Source: Pseudomonadota bacterium
GTDB taxonomy: Bacteria > Bdellovibrionota > UBA1018 > CAIMNF01
Assembly (NCBI GenBank): GCA_027486675.1
Contig: JAIXOQ010000003.1
Span: forward strand, 39,852-103,851
Length of the DNA stretch: 64,000 nucleotides
Reading direction: 5' to 3'
The notes beneath the pieces are model-generated. The model had not been told where the DNA came from and searched no databases. It saw only the letters and a list, made by a program, of their open reading frames with translations. The translations under genes and the position numbers were made by a program. Numbering within the stretch: position 1 is the stretch's first letter; every line of letters starts with the position of its first letter. Of the stretch, positions 7,813 to 16,110 are shown piece by piece.

Positions 7813-8418
7813 CTAAAGGTCTAGCAACTCGCGGCGCTTCTTTAGTTCAGCCCACCGTTGCTCATTTGAACTGATCCGCCTCTTGAAATACTGGTCACAA
7901 ATCTGACTCAATTTATCTAAGTGCTTCTTCTCGGTCTGTAACTCCATGTCTGCTTGGAAGGACCCCAACTCGGACAAGCGCTCATGATCAAGAAGTTGCG
8001 CTTCATAAATATCCATCGCAAAGGTCACGAGTTCCGAGACCGCTTTCTCTCTGGTGAGAGGGGAGTCTTGCAGGCTCTGCGATTTTTTGAACACCTCAGT
8101 TGAAAGTAAAAACGCGAAAATCCTGCCTTGAACACCATGATCCGTGACGAGCCTACGTTTTTTCGATTCTTGAATGAGTCCGGTCAAGTCCGACGAATTC
8201 GAGAAGCGATTTCGCAAGTCTTTCACGATATCCATTCTCATCTGTGTGGATTGGATGGTTTGAGAAGTAGAGTCATCTAGGTTCTCGCCGCGAAAGATCG
8301 CTTTCACGGCGCTAGTGACACTCTCGAACTCGTCTTTTCCTAGCCATAGCCGCAGTCCCACAATAGAGGCCAAAGCAACTGCGACCAATACAATCGCTGT
8401 CTTTTTAAACCAGTTCAT
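7813..8418 (-). CDS. Membrane-anchored helical protein, unknown
   Basis: The 201-residue product has one N-terminal membrane segment (about residues 4-24) and a long, charged helical remainder rich in Lys, Glu and Leu, probably periplasmic and partly coiled coil. No motif is recognised. The ATG at 8418 sits just before the lolA stop codon (8420-8422 on this strand), so translation is likely coupled to lolA and the protein may belong to the same envelope operon. A longer start at 8469 would run into lolA and is not favoured. Confidence 0.65.
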   Translation of the reverse strand: MNWFKKTAIVLVAVALASIVGLRLWLGKDEFESVTSAVKAIFRGENLDDSTSQTIQSTQMRMDIVKDLRNRFSNSSDLTGLIQESKKRRLVTDHGVQGRIFAFLLSTEVFKKSQSLQDSPLTREKAVSELVTFAMDIYEAQLLDHERLSELGSFQADMELQTEKKHLDKLSQICDQYFKRRISSNEQRWAELKKRRELLDL

Positions 8419-8419
8419 A

Positions 8420-9025
8420 TCACTCCGCGATGATGTCGGTATTGCGATCCGGACTAAACCGGAATCCACCTGGGGGCACGGGCGCCTTCAGCGTCAGCTT
8501 CTTCACCGCAATCTGAGTCAGATTCCCAGACAAATAGACGAGCTTCACAGCATCGATCTTTCCAGAGGCGTGGTCGACGGTCAGCTGAATTTCTTTGAGG
8601 TCCCCTGCACTCTTGGGCTTTGGGGTCACAACCACTTCTTTCGCAGTCTCTGAAATTTTGTGACCCTTCTTTTCTAAATTGCTGAGTGACCCTCGCAAGA
8701 TCTCTGACAAAAGGTCCGTCTGCACTTGTCCGGCAGTACGGATCAATACTTGTCCACGGTCCCCTTTTGAAAATGGCGGAGTGTAGAACCAATAAGTCTT
8801 TCCATCACTGACCAAAAGTTCCGGCTCTGGTTCCAAAGTTTCCCAACGGATCTTGCCCTCGCCGCCTAACCACAAGCGACCATTTTTGGACTGCGTCACT
8901 TTGGTCGCAGCAAAGGTAAGCTTTTGATCAAATTCGACGAAGATGGGCGACCGGTTCAGGTAGTAGGACTCTACTTTTTGAACCAACAGCGCGTGGGCAG
9001 AAAGGGCAAATGCGAGGAGCAGCAT
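8420..9025 (-). CDS. lolA: Outer-membrane lipoprotein carrier LolA
   Basis: The 201-residue protein has a short signal peptide (MLLLAFALSAHA) and the LolA barrel pattern: an early KVTQSKNGRLWLGGEGKIRWE strand pair, LLVSDGKTYWFYTPP, and a C-terminal NLTQIAVKKL...PPGGFRFSP stretch. LolA carries lipoproteins across the periplasm from LolCDE to LolB, in keeping with the many lipoproteins in this window. The mature protein has the usual length. The first gene of a two-gene unit with 7813-8418. Confidence 0.85.
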   Translation of the reverse strand: MLLLAFALSAHALLVQKVESYYLNRSPIFVEFDQKLTFAATKVTQSKNGRLWLGGEGKIRWETLEPEPELLVSDGKTYWFYTPPFSKGDRGQVLIRTAGQVQTDLLSEILRGSLSNLEKKGHKISETAKEVVVTPKPKSAGDLKEIQLTVDHASGKIDAVKLVYLSGNLTQIAVKKLTLKAPVPPGGFRFSPDRNTDIIAE

Positions 9026-9089
9026 GGAGTTAAGTATACTGTGTTTGGGCCTTCTGATTACAAGGACAGGTAGGAAAAGATATCCCTAC

Positions 9090-9566
9090 TTACTTATAAA
9101 CACTCTCATCAGCTGCGACGTTGAATCCGCTGACTTCATCCAACCACTCAATCTTGTCCTTCTTTACCTCTAGGACTATTGCCCATCTCATGACGCCATT
9201 ACCCATATCGTAGGTAGAGATCGCCACTCTCGGATACTCACCCGATTCCGAATCGATGAATCGATTTGGCTTGATTTGAACGAAGTAGGCGTACTCCCAG
9301 GTATGCCGGTTGCCATCAGTCTCACGCACTTCAGACCAGATCCTGTTTTTGAGGGATTTTTCACCCTGACCCAAGATAATTCTAGTTTTATGGATGCCGA
9401 TCTTTTCGAGCCAGATCCACCGTTGATCGGGAAGTCGGATGAAGTCTCGATCGACCGGGACATCGCCTGCGTAGGAAGACCCGACATATGAAAGTGCGAG
9501 GGCTCCGACGATTTTAGACGTTTTAAGGTTTCTTAAGAGACTTGTTGTATAGCGCAAGAACTCCAT
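9090..9566 (-). CDS. Small exported protein, unknown
   Basis: A 158-residue protein with an N-terminal signal sequence (hydrophobic core ending SSYAGD) and a beta-rich mature part with several Trp and Tyr residues. I choose the ATG at 9566 because a GGAGG lies nine bases before it; an ATG two codons earlier is too close to that site. It overlaps the end of the transglycosylase gene by 44 bases on the same strand, suggesting coupled expression. Function unknown. Confidence 0.7.
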   Translation of the reverse strand: MEFLRYTTSLLRNLKTSKIVGALALSYVGSSYAGDVPVDRDFIRLPDQRWIWLEKIGIHKTRIILGQGEKSLKNRIWSEVRETDGNRHTWEYAYFVQIKPNRFIDSESGEYPRVAISTYDMGNGVMRWAIVLEVKKDKIEWLDEVSGFNVAADESVYK

Positions 9567-10215
9567 CCGCATACGCCTCCCCTTCTTTGTTCCACTGGTG
9601 GTAGCCAATCAACGCGCCCTTTGCGTTCTTAGGAAATTTTTTCGGTGTCTGAGAGTACTTGTGACCAAGCAGCCTGATACCTAATGCAATATTTACTACA
9701 GGGTCAACCTTGTCAGCCTTTTCTACATGAATCAGGTGTTTCTTTGCTTCGATCCATTTCGCCTTAATAGGAAAACCCCCTAAAACTCGAAGGGCCTGAT
9801 CGGTCACTTGCATCAAGCCTGATGCCGTACTCTTCGGGTCTCTACTTTTGGCTTGGGGATTAAAACTGGACTCTATCGCAATCAAGGCCTTGATCATCAA
9901 TGGATCTAAATCTTCTGGAAATGAAACACCTTTTTCCTTCCAATATTCCAACCAGAACTGAATGACAGAGTCATATTCAGCCCCAGACTTGAATCCAAAA
10001 ATCGGACTAAGTGGCTCATATCTCCTTTTGGTATTCCAAAACAGGAAATGAATATTTTCTATCAACAGGCCCGGAGCAATTCTCCCATGGTTCCGGCGCA
10101 CGTGCTCATCCACCCAAGTGCTGGTCCCAGACTTACAAACGCGATCATGTCCGCGCACAACATGATAGCCGGGCGGACACATTTCTGTGGTTTTTGGGCG
10201 TTTCAATGGGTTCAC
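9523..10215 (-). CDS. Lytic transglycosylase-like protein (SLT domain)
   Basis: The 230-residue protein carries a C-terminal goose-lysozyme-type transglycosylase domain: IKALIAIESSFNPQAKS with the catalytic Glu, then ASGLMQVTDQAL, and a later PVVNIALGIRLLGHKY helix. Such enzymes cleave peptidoglycan strands. The first 60 residues (with two Cys) are not recognised. No normal signal peptide is visible; the only start codons are a GTG at 10215 or an internal ATG 11 codons later, so the true N-terminus is uncertain. It might act in the cell wall after non-standard export. Confidence 0.75.
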   Translation of the reverse strand: MNPLKRPKTTEMCPPGYHVVRGHDRVCKSGTSTWVDEHVRRNHGRIAPGLLIENIHFLFWNTKRRYEPLSPIFGFKSGAEYDSVIQFWLEYWKEKGVSFPEDLDPLMIKALIAIESSFNPQAKSRDPKSTASGLMQVTDQALRVLGGFPIKAKWIEAKKHLIHVEKADKVDPVVNIALGIRLLGHKYSQTPKKFPKNAKGALIGYHQWNKEGEAYADGVLALYNKSLKKP

Positions 10216-10255
10216 GCTGATAGTATATAGATGATCCGATCTTGCTCCAAACTCT

Positions 10256-10270
10256 CGTTTCCGGAAATGG
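10256..10270. repeat. Degenerate palindromic repeat (copy 4); rest of the 10216-10512 gap
   Basis: CGTTTCCGGAAATGG keeps the GTTTCCGGAAA core of the palindrome at 6998. It lies in the 297-base gap between the transglycosylase gene and the HNH gene; apart from A/T-rich tracts that could hold divergent promoters, nothing else is seen there. Confidence 0.45.
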
Positions 10271-10512
10271 GCCTGGATGACTCATCGAGATATACGACTT
10301 CATCGAAAAAAGAGAAAAACTTTTCTTCTTGACCGCAAACATCGTAGGCATTTTTTTGAGTCTTCAATCGTTCAATAGACATCCGTTTGCGAGAACCTAA
10401 ATTCCGTATAGGTTACGATCTCGCATCGACTGTCTTTTGAAACCAAATTTTCATTTCTGGGCCGAATGTCGGGCAGTGAGAGGTCTCAAAAACACAGGGT
10501 TATGATTCGTAA

Positions 10513-11571
10513 ATGATGAATCAAAATCTGGCAAAACTCACTGAGTCAAAAACATCATTCCCACTCACTGATCTTGAACTTCATCATATGACCTATGCGC
10601 TATCCCGCATTGAACAGCGTGCCACTGCGACACTTGTCGCTCATCTGGAAGAAGTAGACAGAAGAAAAGCTTACGCACTTTTGTCTTACCCAAGCCTCTT
10701 TGAGTATGTACGAAAGGAACTGGGCTATTCCGAGTCCTCCGCCTACGAACGCATCGCAGCCATGCGGCTTACCAGGCAGAATGAAAAAGCAAAGCAGCTG
10801 ATTGAATCAGGAGAACTGACCTTAACTGGAGCCACTCAAGTTCAAAGATTTCTAAAAGAGGAAAAAGCTGCAGGAAACGAACTGAGCGGCAGTCAGCAGA
10901 ACGACCTACTGAGTGCGATCGCTGGGAAATCAAAAAGAGAGACTGAGAGATATCTCCTGGCCCAGGCCACGCACCCAGAAACGACACGGCTTCAGGAAAC
11001 CACTCGGGTAGCTACGCCCACTCACACGGAGGTGAAGTTTTTCTTGGATGAGGAAGGAATGAAACTATTCAACCGAGCGCGGGAACTCGTTCGGGCAGAC
11101 TCTACTGCAGATCTGGTGACTGAAGCCCTCAAGACTCTGATCGAAAAGAAGGAGCGAGGCCTGGGGAAGGTGGATCATCAAGAAAAGCCATTCATTCAAG
11201 AAGGAATCGCTCCAGCGCAAAAATCCCGTCCGGACGGGATTCCGCACCCTGCTCAACCTATCTCATCCTCACGCTTCATTCCGCTGCACTTCAAGCGACC
11301 GATCCACACCCGCTCTGGTGGCCAGTGTGAATACATCTCACCGTTCACCGGAACCCGCTGCCCCTCGCGCGCGCATTTACAGGTAGATCACCGCACGCCC
11401 CTAGCCCACGGCGGAAAAACAGAACTCAATAACCTTCGTCATCTATGTCCGGCCCACAATCTAAAAGCCGCAATGGATGTCAGCCTTGGACGAACGCCCC
11501 CCGCCGCCTCAGTGTCCTATACCCTGACCTGCCGCAAACCAGCGCGAGCAGAGTTGCCCTTCGCCAGGTGA
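10513..11571 (+). CDS. HNH endonuclease-domain protein, paralog 1
   Basis: The 352-residue protein has a helical N-terminal part (HLEEVDRRKAY, GYSESSAYERIAAMRL, GELTLTGATQVQRFL), a linker, and a C-terminal HNH nuclease domain: CEY..C then LQVDHRTPLAHGGKTELNN and LCPAHNLKAA, with the DH and H-N-H metal residues intact. It is homologous over its whole length to the protein at 54449-55396. Families of this type are multi-copy in Bdellovibrio-like genomes; the target and role are unknown. The last codons and stop lie inside a long inverted repeat, and the C-terminal 40 residues have no counterpart in the paralog. Confidence 0.8.
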   Translation: MMNQNLAKLTESKTSFPLTDLELHHMTYALSRIEQRATATLVAHLEEVDRRKAYALLSYPSLFEYVRKELGYSESSAYERIAAMRLTRQNEKAKQLIESGELTLTGATQVQRFLKEEKAAGNELSGSQQNDLLSAIAGKSKRETERYLLAQATHPETTRLQETTRVATPTHTEVKFFLDEEGMKLFNRARELVRADSTADLVTEALKTLIEKKERGLGKVDHQEKPFIQEGIAPAQKSRPDGIPHPAQPISSSRFIPLHFKRPIHTRSGGQCEYISPFTGTRCPSRAHLQVDHRTPLAHGGKTELNNLRHLCPAHNLKAAMDVSLGRTPPAASVSYTLTCRKPARAELPFAR

Positions 11572-11642
11572 GTGCGCACAAAATATTTTCGAACCCTTAA
11601 GGATTGTCGGGTGAGAAAATGTTTTGTGCGCACTCACCTGGC
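11563..11642. repeat. 28-bp inverted repeat between convergent genes
   Basis: The arm 11563-11590 is repeated in inverted form at 11615-11642 with a single mismatch, around a 24-base spacer. The core includes the palindrome TGCGCA. The left arm contains the stop codon of the HNH gene. It lies between the convergent HNH and smc genes and may serve as a bidirectional terminator, although there is no T-run outside the stem. Confidence 0.85.
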
Positions 11643-11676
11643 TCAACCCCAATACCTATATCGCGCTAGTTCGCGC

Positions 11677-14600
11677 TCAGTGCAGCTGTATAGACACCAT
11701 CTTCGATACGCCCGGCTCTTCCATCGTCACGCCATAAAGCGCGTCGTTGAGTTCCATGGTCTTCTTGTTGTGGGTCACCAAGATGAACTGGGACTTCACC
11801 GACATTTCACGCACTAATGCGTTGAACTTGCCGATGTTGGAATCATCCAGCGGCGCGTCCACTTCGTCCAAGATACAGAACGGAGATGGCTTCACCATGA
11901 AGATCGCAAAGATCAAAGAGATCGCAGTCAGCGCTTTTTCGCCGCCGGAGAGAAGATTCATATTTGAAATTTTCTTTCCCGGAGGTTGAGCCAAGATATC
12001 CACGCCGGCCTCTAAAATATCCTTTGATCCTTCTGGATAAACTAAAGATAGGCGCGCCTGCCCACCACCGAAGATGATCGGGAAGAGCTTTTCGAAACGG
12101 GTCGCAATCGCATGAAACGCCTTTTCAAATCGTTCGACCGATGTGCGATTGATGTGTTCAATCGTTTCGCGCAAATCGTCCATAGACTTCAGCAAATCAT
12201 TGCGTTCCGTCTGCAGAATCACGTGACGGCCTTGAACTTCTTCAAATTCAGCAATCGCGTTTGGATTCACTTCACCCAAACGACGCAGCTTTTCTTTGAG
12301 TTCTTCCACTTCTTCGTGAAGGGCCCGTTCATCCTCTTCGGACATTTCTTTTGTCACAACATCAGGGCCAAGATCCGTCTGTTCGTCCGACACTGTCAGT
12401 GACTCCAGACAGCCAACGCCGTATTTTTCTTCCTGGTTCTGTACCAAGTACGAAATTTCACCGTGGATGCGTTCTGAATCCACACCTAGAGAACCCAATT
12501 GCGAGGTCTTCTGGTCGCCGTCGTGGTGCAAACGTTTGATCGCAGTCAGCTTCTCCGTCATGGCGGCCTGCACAATTTCGTTTTCATTCCGAAGTTGCGC
12601 CAAAGCTGCACGACGCTCGCCAAGCTCATGAGTCAGATGCGCCACTTGCTCTTCATTGCCTTCGTCTCTCGCGCTGGTGTCTTCATTTTCTGCTGAAAAC
12701 TGATCCAACAATCGCGTCAACTCCGATTCACGGCGCATCAAATCCTGAAGGAAGCGTTTTTCGCCTTCCAGCTGTCGCTGCGCACCGGCCAACCGCTCAG
12801 AGGATTGCACCCAAGCAAGGCGCGCCTCTTGAAGCACACGTTCGCTTTCCTGAAGCAGGGTATTTTGCTCTTCCGCGCCCGAAGCGTTAGCCATGATCCA
12901 CTGATCAAGATCAGAACGTTCCTGGATCAGCGATGCACCACTGCCCTCAAGTTCAGCCAAGGAGCCCGTAGCAGCTGCAGCGGTTTCTGCAAGGCGAGTG
13001 ATCGCCGCTTCGCGGTCACTGACATCCTTGGAAATGCGTTCAAAAGACTTTGCATTGGAAAATGCGTCCCGGCGCAGAAGCTCAAGTTTGAGTGCGCACT
13101 CGCGCTGATCTTCTTGAAGTTGCTGCTCTGAGTCCTGAAGTTCTTTTTGCGCGATTTCGAGCGCATCTTTTGAGGCTTCGATCTCTGTGACCCGTGCGGA
13201 GAGTTCACTCACTTCGGTTTGAAGCTCATGAATCGCACGACGACGACCTAACACCGATGAAGCATCCAAGGACCTAGCGCCACCCACTGCAAGCACACCG
13301 GACTCAGGATCGAAGACTTCGCCATTCTTGGTCACTTGCGCGCGCTGGGACTTTGCGTCGATTGTATCGACTAAGTCGTAGCGGGATGCAACCTGGGACA
13401 AAACGCCGTGGCAAAGCGTCGCGATGTCGTTTGGACAATCGGGAGGAGTGATGAAGCCCAATGCTTCCGCCAAACTTCCTGAGCGGTTTTCAATCTTTGC
13501 GCCCGTTGCCAAAAATTGGAACTCCACCCGACCGCGTGTGCCTTCTTCAGACAAAGCCTCAATCACTTCAGCAATTGAAAGTGAACTCAGGATCCGATTG
13601 AATGCGGCTGAAAGTACGGATTGAGCGGCTAGTTCATGGCTAGCGCTGACTTGAAAGAAATCAGAAAGAACAAACGCACTCACGCCTTGGGCCGAAAGCT
13701 TCTGAAGAGCTGCCTTCGCAGTCTCATCTAATCCTTCGCGCGCTTGATCCAATTCCGTCAGCGACGCCAATCGAGCCTGCAGTCCAAAGAGTCGATCCCG
13801 CTCTTTCTGGAATTCGCGACCGATCGCTGCCTTCTGATCCGCCATTGCTGCTAACTTAGGTTTCAAGCCAGCAAGATCCGATTGCGCTGAAACAAGGCGA
13901 TCTTCTGCATCCGCAACTTCTGTAGCCAGACGTTCGGTCTGCATACCGAACTCGTCGCGCTGCGCTAACAATCCTTGTAGCTCTGCGTTTGCGCGCTCTA
14001 CGGATTCTTCTGCTGACCGAGCCCGTTCTTTGAGGGCTGCAACTTGCTGCAATATTTTTGTCGATTCACGAATCACTTCATCTAAGCGATTGCGCTTCAT
14101 TTGAACTTCGCTGCGTGCCTGATCGTGAGCTAAACGCCGATCCCGCACGACTGCCTCTACTGAAATCAACTCTTCCTGAAGTTTCGCAACGGTCATGGTG
14201 TCCGTCGCGTTGCCTGACTCTAATTCATCCACTGTTGTGCGACGAGACACGAGCTCAACTTCGATTTCAGACTTTTCTTCATTGAGCTGCGATAGCCGTT
14301 GGCGCAAGTCTTCCTGACGCTTCAATGAAAGCTCGAGTGCATTGCGATGGTGATTCAAATCTGCGCTCAGACGTTCGGCCTCGGACTGCACCACTTCTTG
14401 TTCTTTGCTTAAATCCAGCTGACGAGCGCGTGCCGTTTCCAGCTCGATTTCATTGCGTGACAACTCCGCGCGCAAGCCGATCAGCTCTTGCTCTAACCGA
14501 TCGCGGCCAGTCACTGCCAATTCGTACTGAATACGAAGCACCGCAAGTTTTCGTTTTGCCCATGCCGTTTCTTTGTCCACAAGTTCGGTCTTGATCTCTT

Positions 14601-15234
14601 TGTGGCGTTTCGCGCGCTGAGCTTGGCGTTCAAGCGAATCTAGGTTCTTTTCGATCTCTTTTAAAACGTCATTCAAACGCGCCAAGTTCACATCTGCGGA
14701 TTCAAGCTTACGGAGTGACTCTTTCTTCCGCGCTTTGTATTTCGCAATCCCGGCTGCATCTTCGATGAGTTGGCGGCGATCTTCAGGCTTGGAATTCACG
14801 ACCTTATCAATCTGGCCCTGCTCAATGACGGAGTAACCCTTAGCACCCACACCGGTGTCTAAGAACAATTCCTGGATGTCCTTCAGTCGAGCGGGACTTC
14901 CGTTCATGAAGTATTCGCCCTCGCCGGAACGATAGACACGTCGGGTGACGGAAACTTCCTTCGCGTCCTCACCCGTTTCTTCCATGACCAAAGTCGCTTC
15001 GGCCAAACCGAGTGGAGCGTACTTGCTACTGCCTTTGAAAATGATGTCGTCGGAGCCAGAGCTTCGGATGTGTTTGTAGGATTGCTCCCCCATTACCCAG
15101 AAGAACGCGTCTACGATATTGGACTTACCTGATCCGTTTGGGCCGACAATCCCTGTGATGGGAGAGTCGAAATGGATCACAGTCTTATCCTTGAACGACT
15201 TAAAACCTTGAAGCTCGAGCCGCTTAATGCGCAT
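11677..15234 (-). CDS. smc: Chromosome segregation protein SMC
   Basis: The 1185-residue protein is a full-length bacterial SMC ATPase: head half with FKSF and Walker A GPNGSGKSN (about residue 31), long coiled coil, a hinge around residues 500-650 (GARSLD..SVLGRRRAI region), a second coiled coil, and the C-terminal half-head with signature LLSGGEKALTAISL and Walker B FCILDEVDAPLDD. It compacts and segregates the chromosome with ScpA/ScpB. The start is the ATG at 15234 giving MRIKRLEL; an upstream in-frame codon adds 16 unrelated residues. It is followed upstream by the response-regulator gene on the same strand, 51 bases away. Confidence 0.97.
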   Translation of the reverse strand: MRIKRLELQGFKSFKDKTVIHFDSPITGIVGPNGSGKSNIVDAFFWVMGEQSYKHIRSSGSDDIIFKGSSKYAPLGLAEATLVMEETGEDAKEVSVTRRVYRSGEGEYFMNGSPARLKDIQELFLDTGVGAKGYSVIEQGQIDKVVNSKPEDRRQLIEDAAGIAKYKARKKESLRKLESADVNLARLNDVLKEIEKNLDSLERQAQRAKRHKEIKTELVDKETAWAKRKLAVLRIQYELAVTGRDRLEQELIGLRAELSRNEIELETARARQLDLSKEQEVVQSEAERLSADLNHHRNALELSLKRQEDLRQRLSQLNEEKSEIEVELVSRRTTVDELESGNATDTMTVAKLQEELISVEAVVRDRRLAHDQARSEVQMKRNRLDEVIRESTKILQQVAALKERARSAEESVERANAELQGLLAQRDEFGMQTERLATEVADAEDRLVSAQSDLAGLKPKLAAMADQKAAIGREFQKERDRLFGLQARLASLTELDQAREGLDETAKAALQKLSAQGVSAFVLSDFFQVSASHELAAQSVLSAAFNRILSSLSIAEVIEALSEEGTRGRVEFQFLATGAKIENRSGSLAEALGFITPPDCPNDIATLCHGVLSQVASRYDLVDTIDAKSQRAQVTKNGEVFDPESGVLAVGGARSLDASSVLGRRRAIHELQTEVSELSARVTEIEASKDALEIAQKELQDSEQQLQEDQRECALKLELLRRDAFSNAKSFERISKDVSDREAAITRLAETAAAATGSLAELEGSGASLIQERSDLDQWIMANASGAEEQNTLLQESERVLQEARLAWVQSSERLAGAQRQLEGEKRFLQDLMRRESELTRLLDQFSAENEDTSARDEGNEEQVAHLTHELGERRAALAQLRNENEIVQAAMTEKLTAIKRLHHDGDQKTSQLGSLGVDSERIHGEISYLVQNQEEKYGVGCLESLTVSDEQTDLGPDVVTKEMSEEDERALHEEVEELKEKLRRLGEVNPNAIAEFEEVQGRHVILQTERNDLLKSMDDLRETIEHINRTSVERFEKAFHAIATRFEKLFPIIFGGGQARLSLVYPEGSKDILEAGVDILAQPPGKKISNMNLLSGGEKALTAISLIFAIFMVKPSPFCILDEVDAPLDDSNIGKFNALVREMSVKSQFILVTHNKKTMELNDALYGVTMEEPGVSKMVSIQLH

Positions 15235-15285
15235 CGTCGAAATCCCCCTCAAAACTTTTGCGCACGGAGGGGAAAAACGCAAGAT

Positions 15286-15702
15286 CTACGCGGCGTTGAG
15301 TCTATTTTGTGCGGCTGCCGGCAGGAGCAGCGAACGCTCCATCACCTGACGTAAATGCGCGGGATCTATGGGCTTCTTCACGATCCAGGGGAGCGGCAGG
15401 CCCTGTCCCAAGAACCTTTCGTAGGCGGCCGCAGGATCTGGCGTGAGCAGGATCACCTGGGTTTCCGGCCAAAGGATTTTGACGTGGTGCGCAAGCTGAA
15501 TGCCGTCCTCAGACGTTTCAACGCAGTGCGCAAGGCTCAATTCAGTGATCACAAAATCAAAGTGGCGCTTGGCGACCCACTCTTTTGCGCGCGAAAACCG
15601 CAGCGCTGACTCCAATTCCAGCTCCATCCCCTCAACTGCCCGAAGCAGATCGACTCGAGTGGGCAAGTGGTCCTCGACTAACAATAAGGACTTCAAGCTC
15701 AT
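15286..15702 (-). CDS. Stand-alone receiver domain with Asp-to-Glu change
   Basis: The 138-residue protein is a single response-regulator receiver domain: LLLVEDHLP (acidic pocket), FDFVITELSLAH where the phosphoacceptor Asp is replaced by Glu, VILLTPD (switch Thr) and IVKKPID (conserved Lys). Glu often mimics the phosphorylated state, so the protein may be permanently in the active form. I choose the ATG at 15702 because GGGGTG lies at good distance; a GTG three codons earlier is possible. A terminator hairpin stands just upstream of its ribosome site, suggesting attenuation or a separate small RNA in front. It precedes smc. Confidence 0.75.
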   Translation of the reverse strand: MSLKSLLLVEDHLPTRVDLLRAVEGMELELESALRFSRAKEWVAKRHFDFVITELSLAHCVETSEDGIQLAHHVKILWPETQVILLTPDPAAAYERFLGQGLPLPWIVKKPIDPAHLRQVMERSLLLPAAAQNRLNAA

Positions 15703-15716
15703 AGGATTCACCCCAT

Positions 15717-15756
15717 AAAAAACGGTGCGGGAGGCTCCTGTATTAGGACCTCCCGC
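15717..15756 (-). terminator. Intrinsic terminator in front of the receiver gene
   Basis: On the minus strand GCGGGAGGTCC pairs with GGAGCCTCCCGC (11 pairs, one bulge) around the loop TAATACA, followed by ACCG and six T. It ends only about 15 bases upstream of the start of the receiver gene, so it either ends a small RNA or acts as an attenuator. Confidence 0.75.
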
Positions 15757-16005
15757 TCTAAATTTGCACCTTCGTGCTTTGATGTCGGGTCTTATACAAC
15801 CCTTTGTTTTCTAAGTATTTATTGTATTTCCCGCTTCCATTGGACCTGGCCAGATCCAACCTTAAGCGGCTCATGAGTGCCGGGAGTACAACCCGGGTGG
15901 CTCATGCTAGGCGTCTCGTGGAGGCCCCGTCACCGCGTAACTCTTTTCATGCCATCCTTTGAGGTTTCTGCTCACTGTTGCGTCTACTCTCATCAGCCCT
16001 CCCAT
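15717..16005 (-). ncRNA. Candidate structured RNA or attenuated leader (about 290 nt)
   Basis: The minus strand from about 16005 to the terminator at 15717 is rich in stems: TCTTTTCATG (15942) against CATGAAAAGA (16003), a stem around CATGAG...CTCATG with an inner CCGGG/CCCGG pair (15872-15907), a 20-bp near-palindrome of TTGGAYCTGG type (15840-15859) nested in CCGCTT/AAGCGG, and small GGGT..ACCC and GCAC..GTGC hairpins. The 5' GGGAGGGCT could also pair with AGCCTCCC in the terminator, an antiterminator-like alternative. No match to rnpB, ssrA, ffs or a known riboswitch core is seen. A 28-codon reading frame with GGAGGG in front lies near the 5' end. Confidence 0.45.
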
Positions 16006-16033
16006 GAAAAGATCATCTCAAATCCGATATAAT
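16004..16033 (+). promoter_or_regulatory. Candidate promoter for the glycosyltransferase genes
   Basis: A perfect TATAAT (16028-16033) with ATGAAA 18 bases upstream on the plus strand. Transcription would start near 16040, which argues against the TTG codon at 16033 as the start of the next gene. Confidence 0.45.
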
Positions 16034-16040
16034 TGGTCAA
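16012..16040 (-). promoter_or_regulatory. Candidate sigma-70 promoter for the structured RNA
   Basis: TTGACC (16040-16035), a 17-base spacer and GATGAT (16017-16012) on the minus strand predict a start near 16005. Confidence 0.4.
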
Positions 16041-16110
16041 GAATAAAATTAAGAGACCTAAACAATTTAAGAAGCTCCTGAAACTGCTGAAGATTTGGGA
16101 CAATGACCAG

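Noticed and set aside
6622..10270. Integron-like cassette array with attC sites
   Set aside because: The repeats are short palindromes without the GTTRRRY/RYYYAAC core, genes are in mixed orientation and no integrase is present.
15758..16013. Group II intron or known housekeeping RNA (rnpB, ssrA, ffs, 6S)
   Set aside because: No domain V hairpin, reverse transcriptase, or conserved cores of those RNAs could be found.
16033..16110. TTG start of the glycosyltransferase
   Set aside because: It overlaps a perfect TATAAT box, has no ribosome site, and adds a basic stretch atypical of the family.
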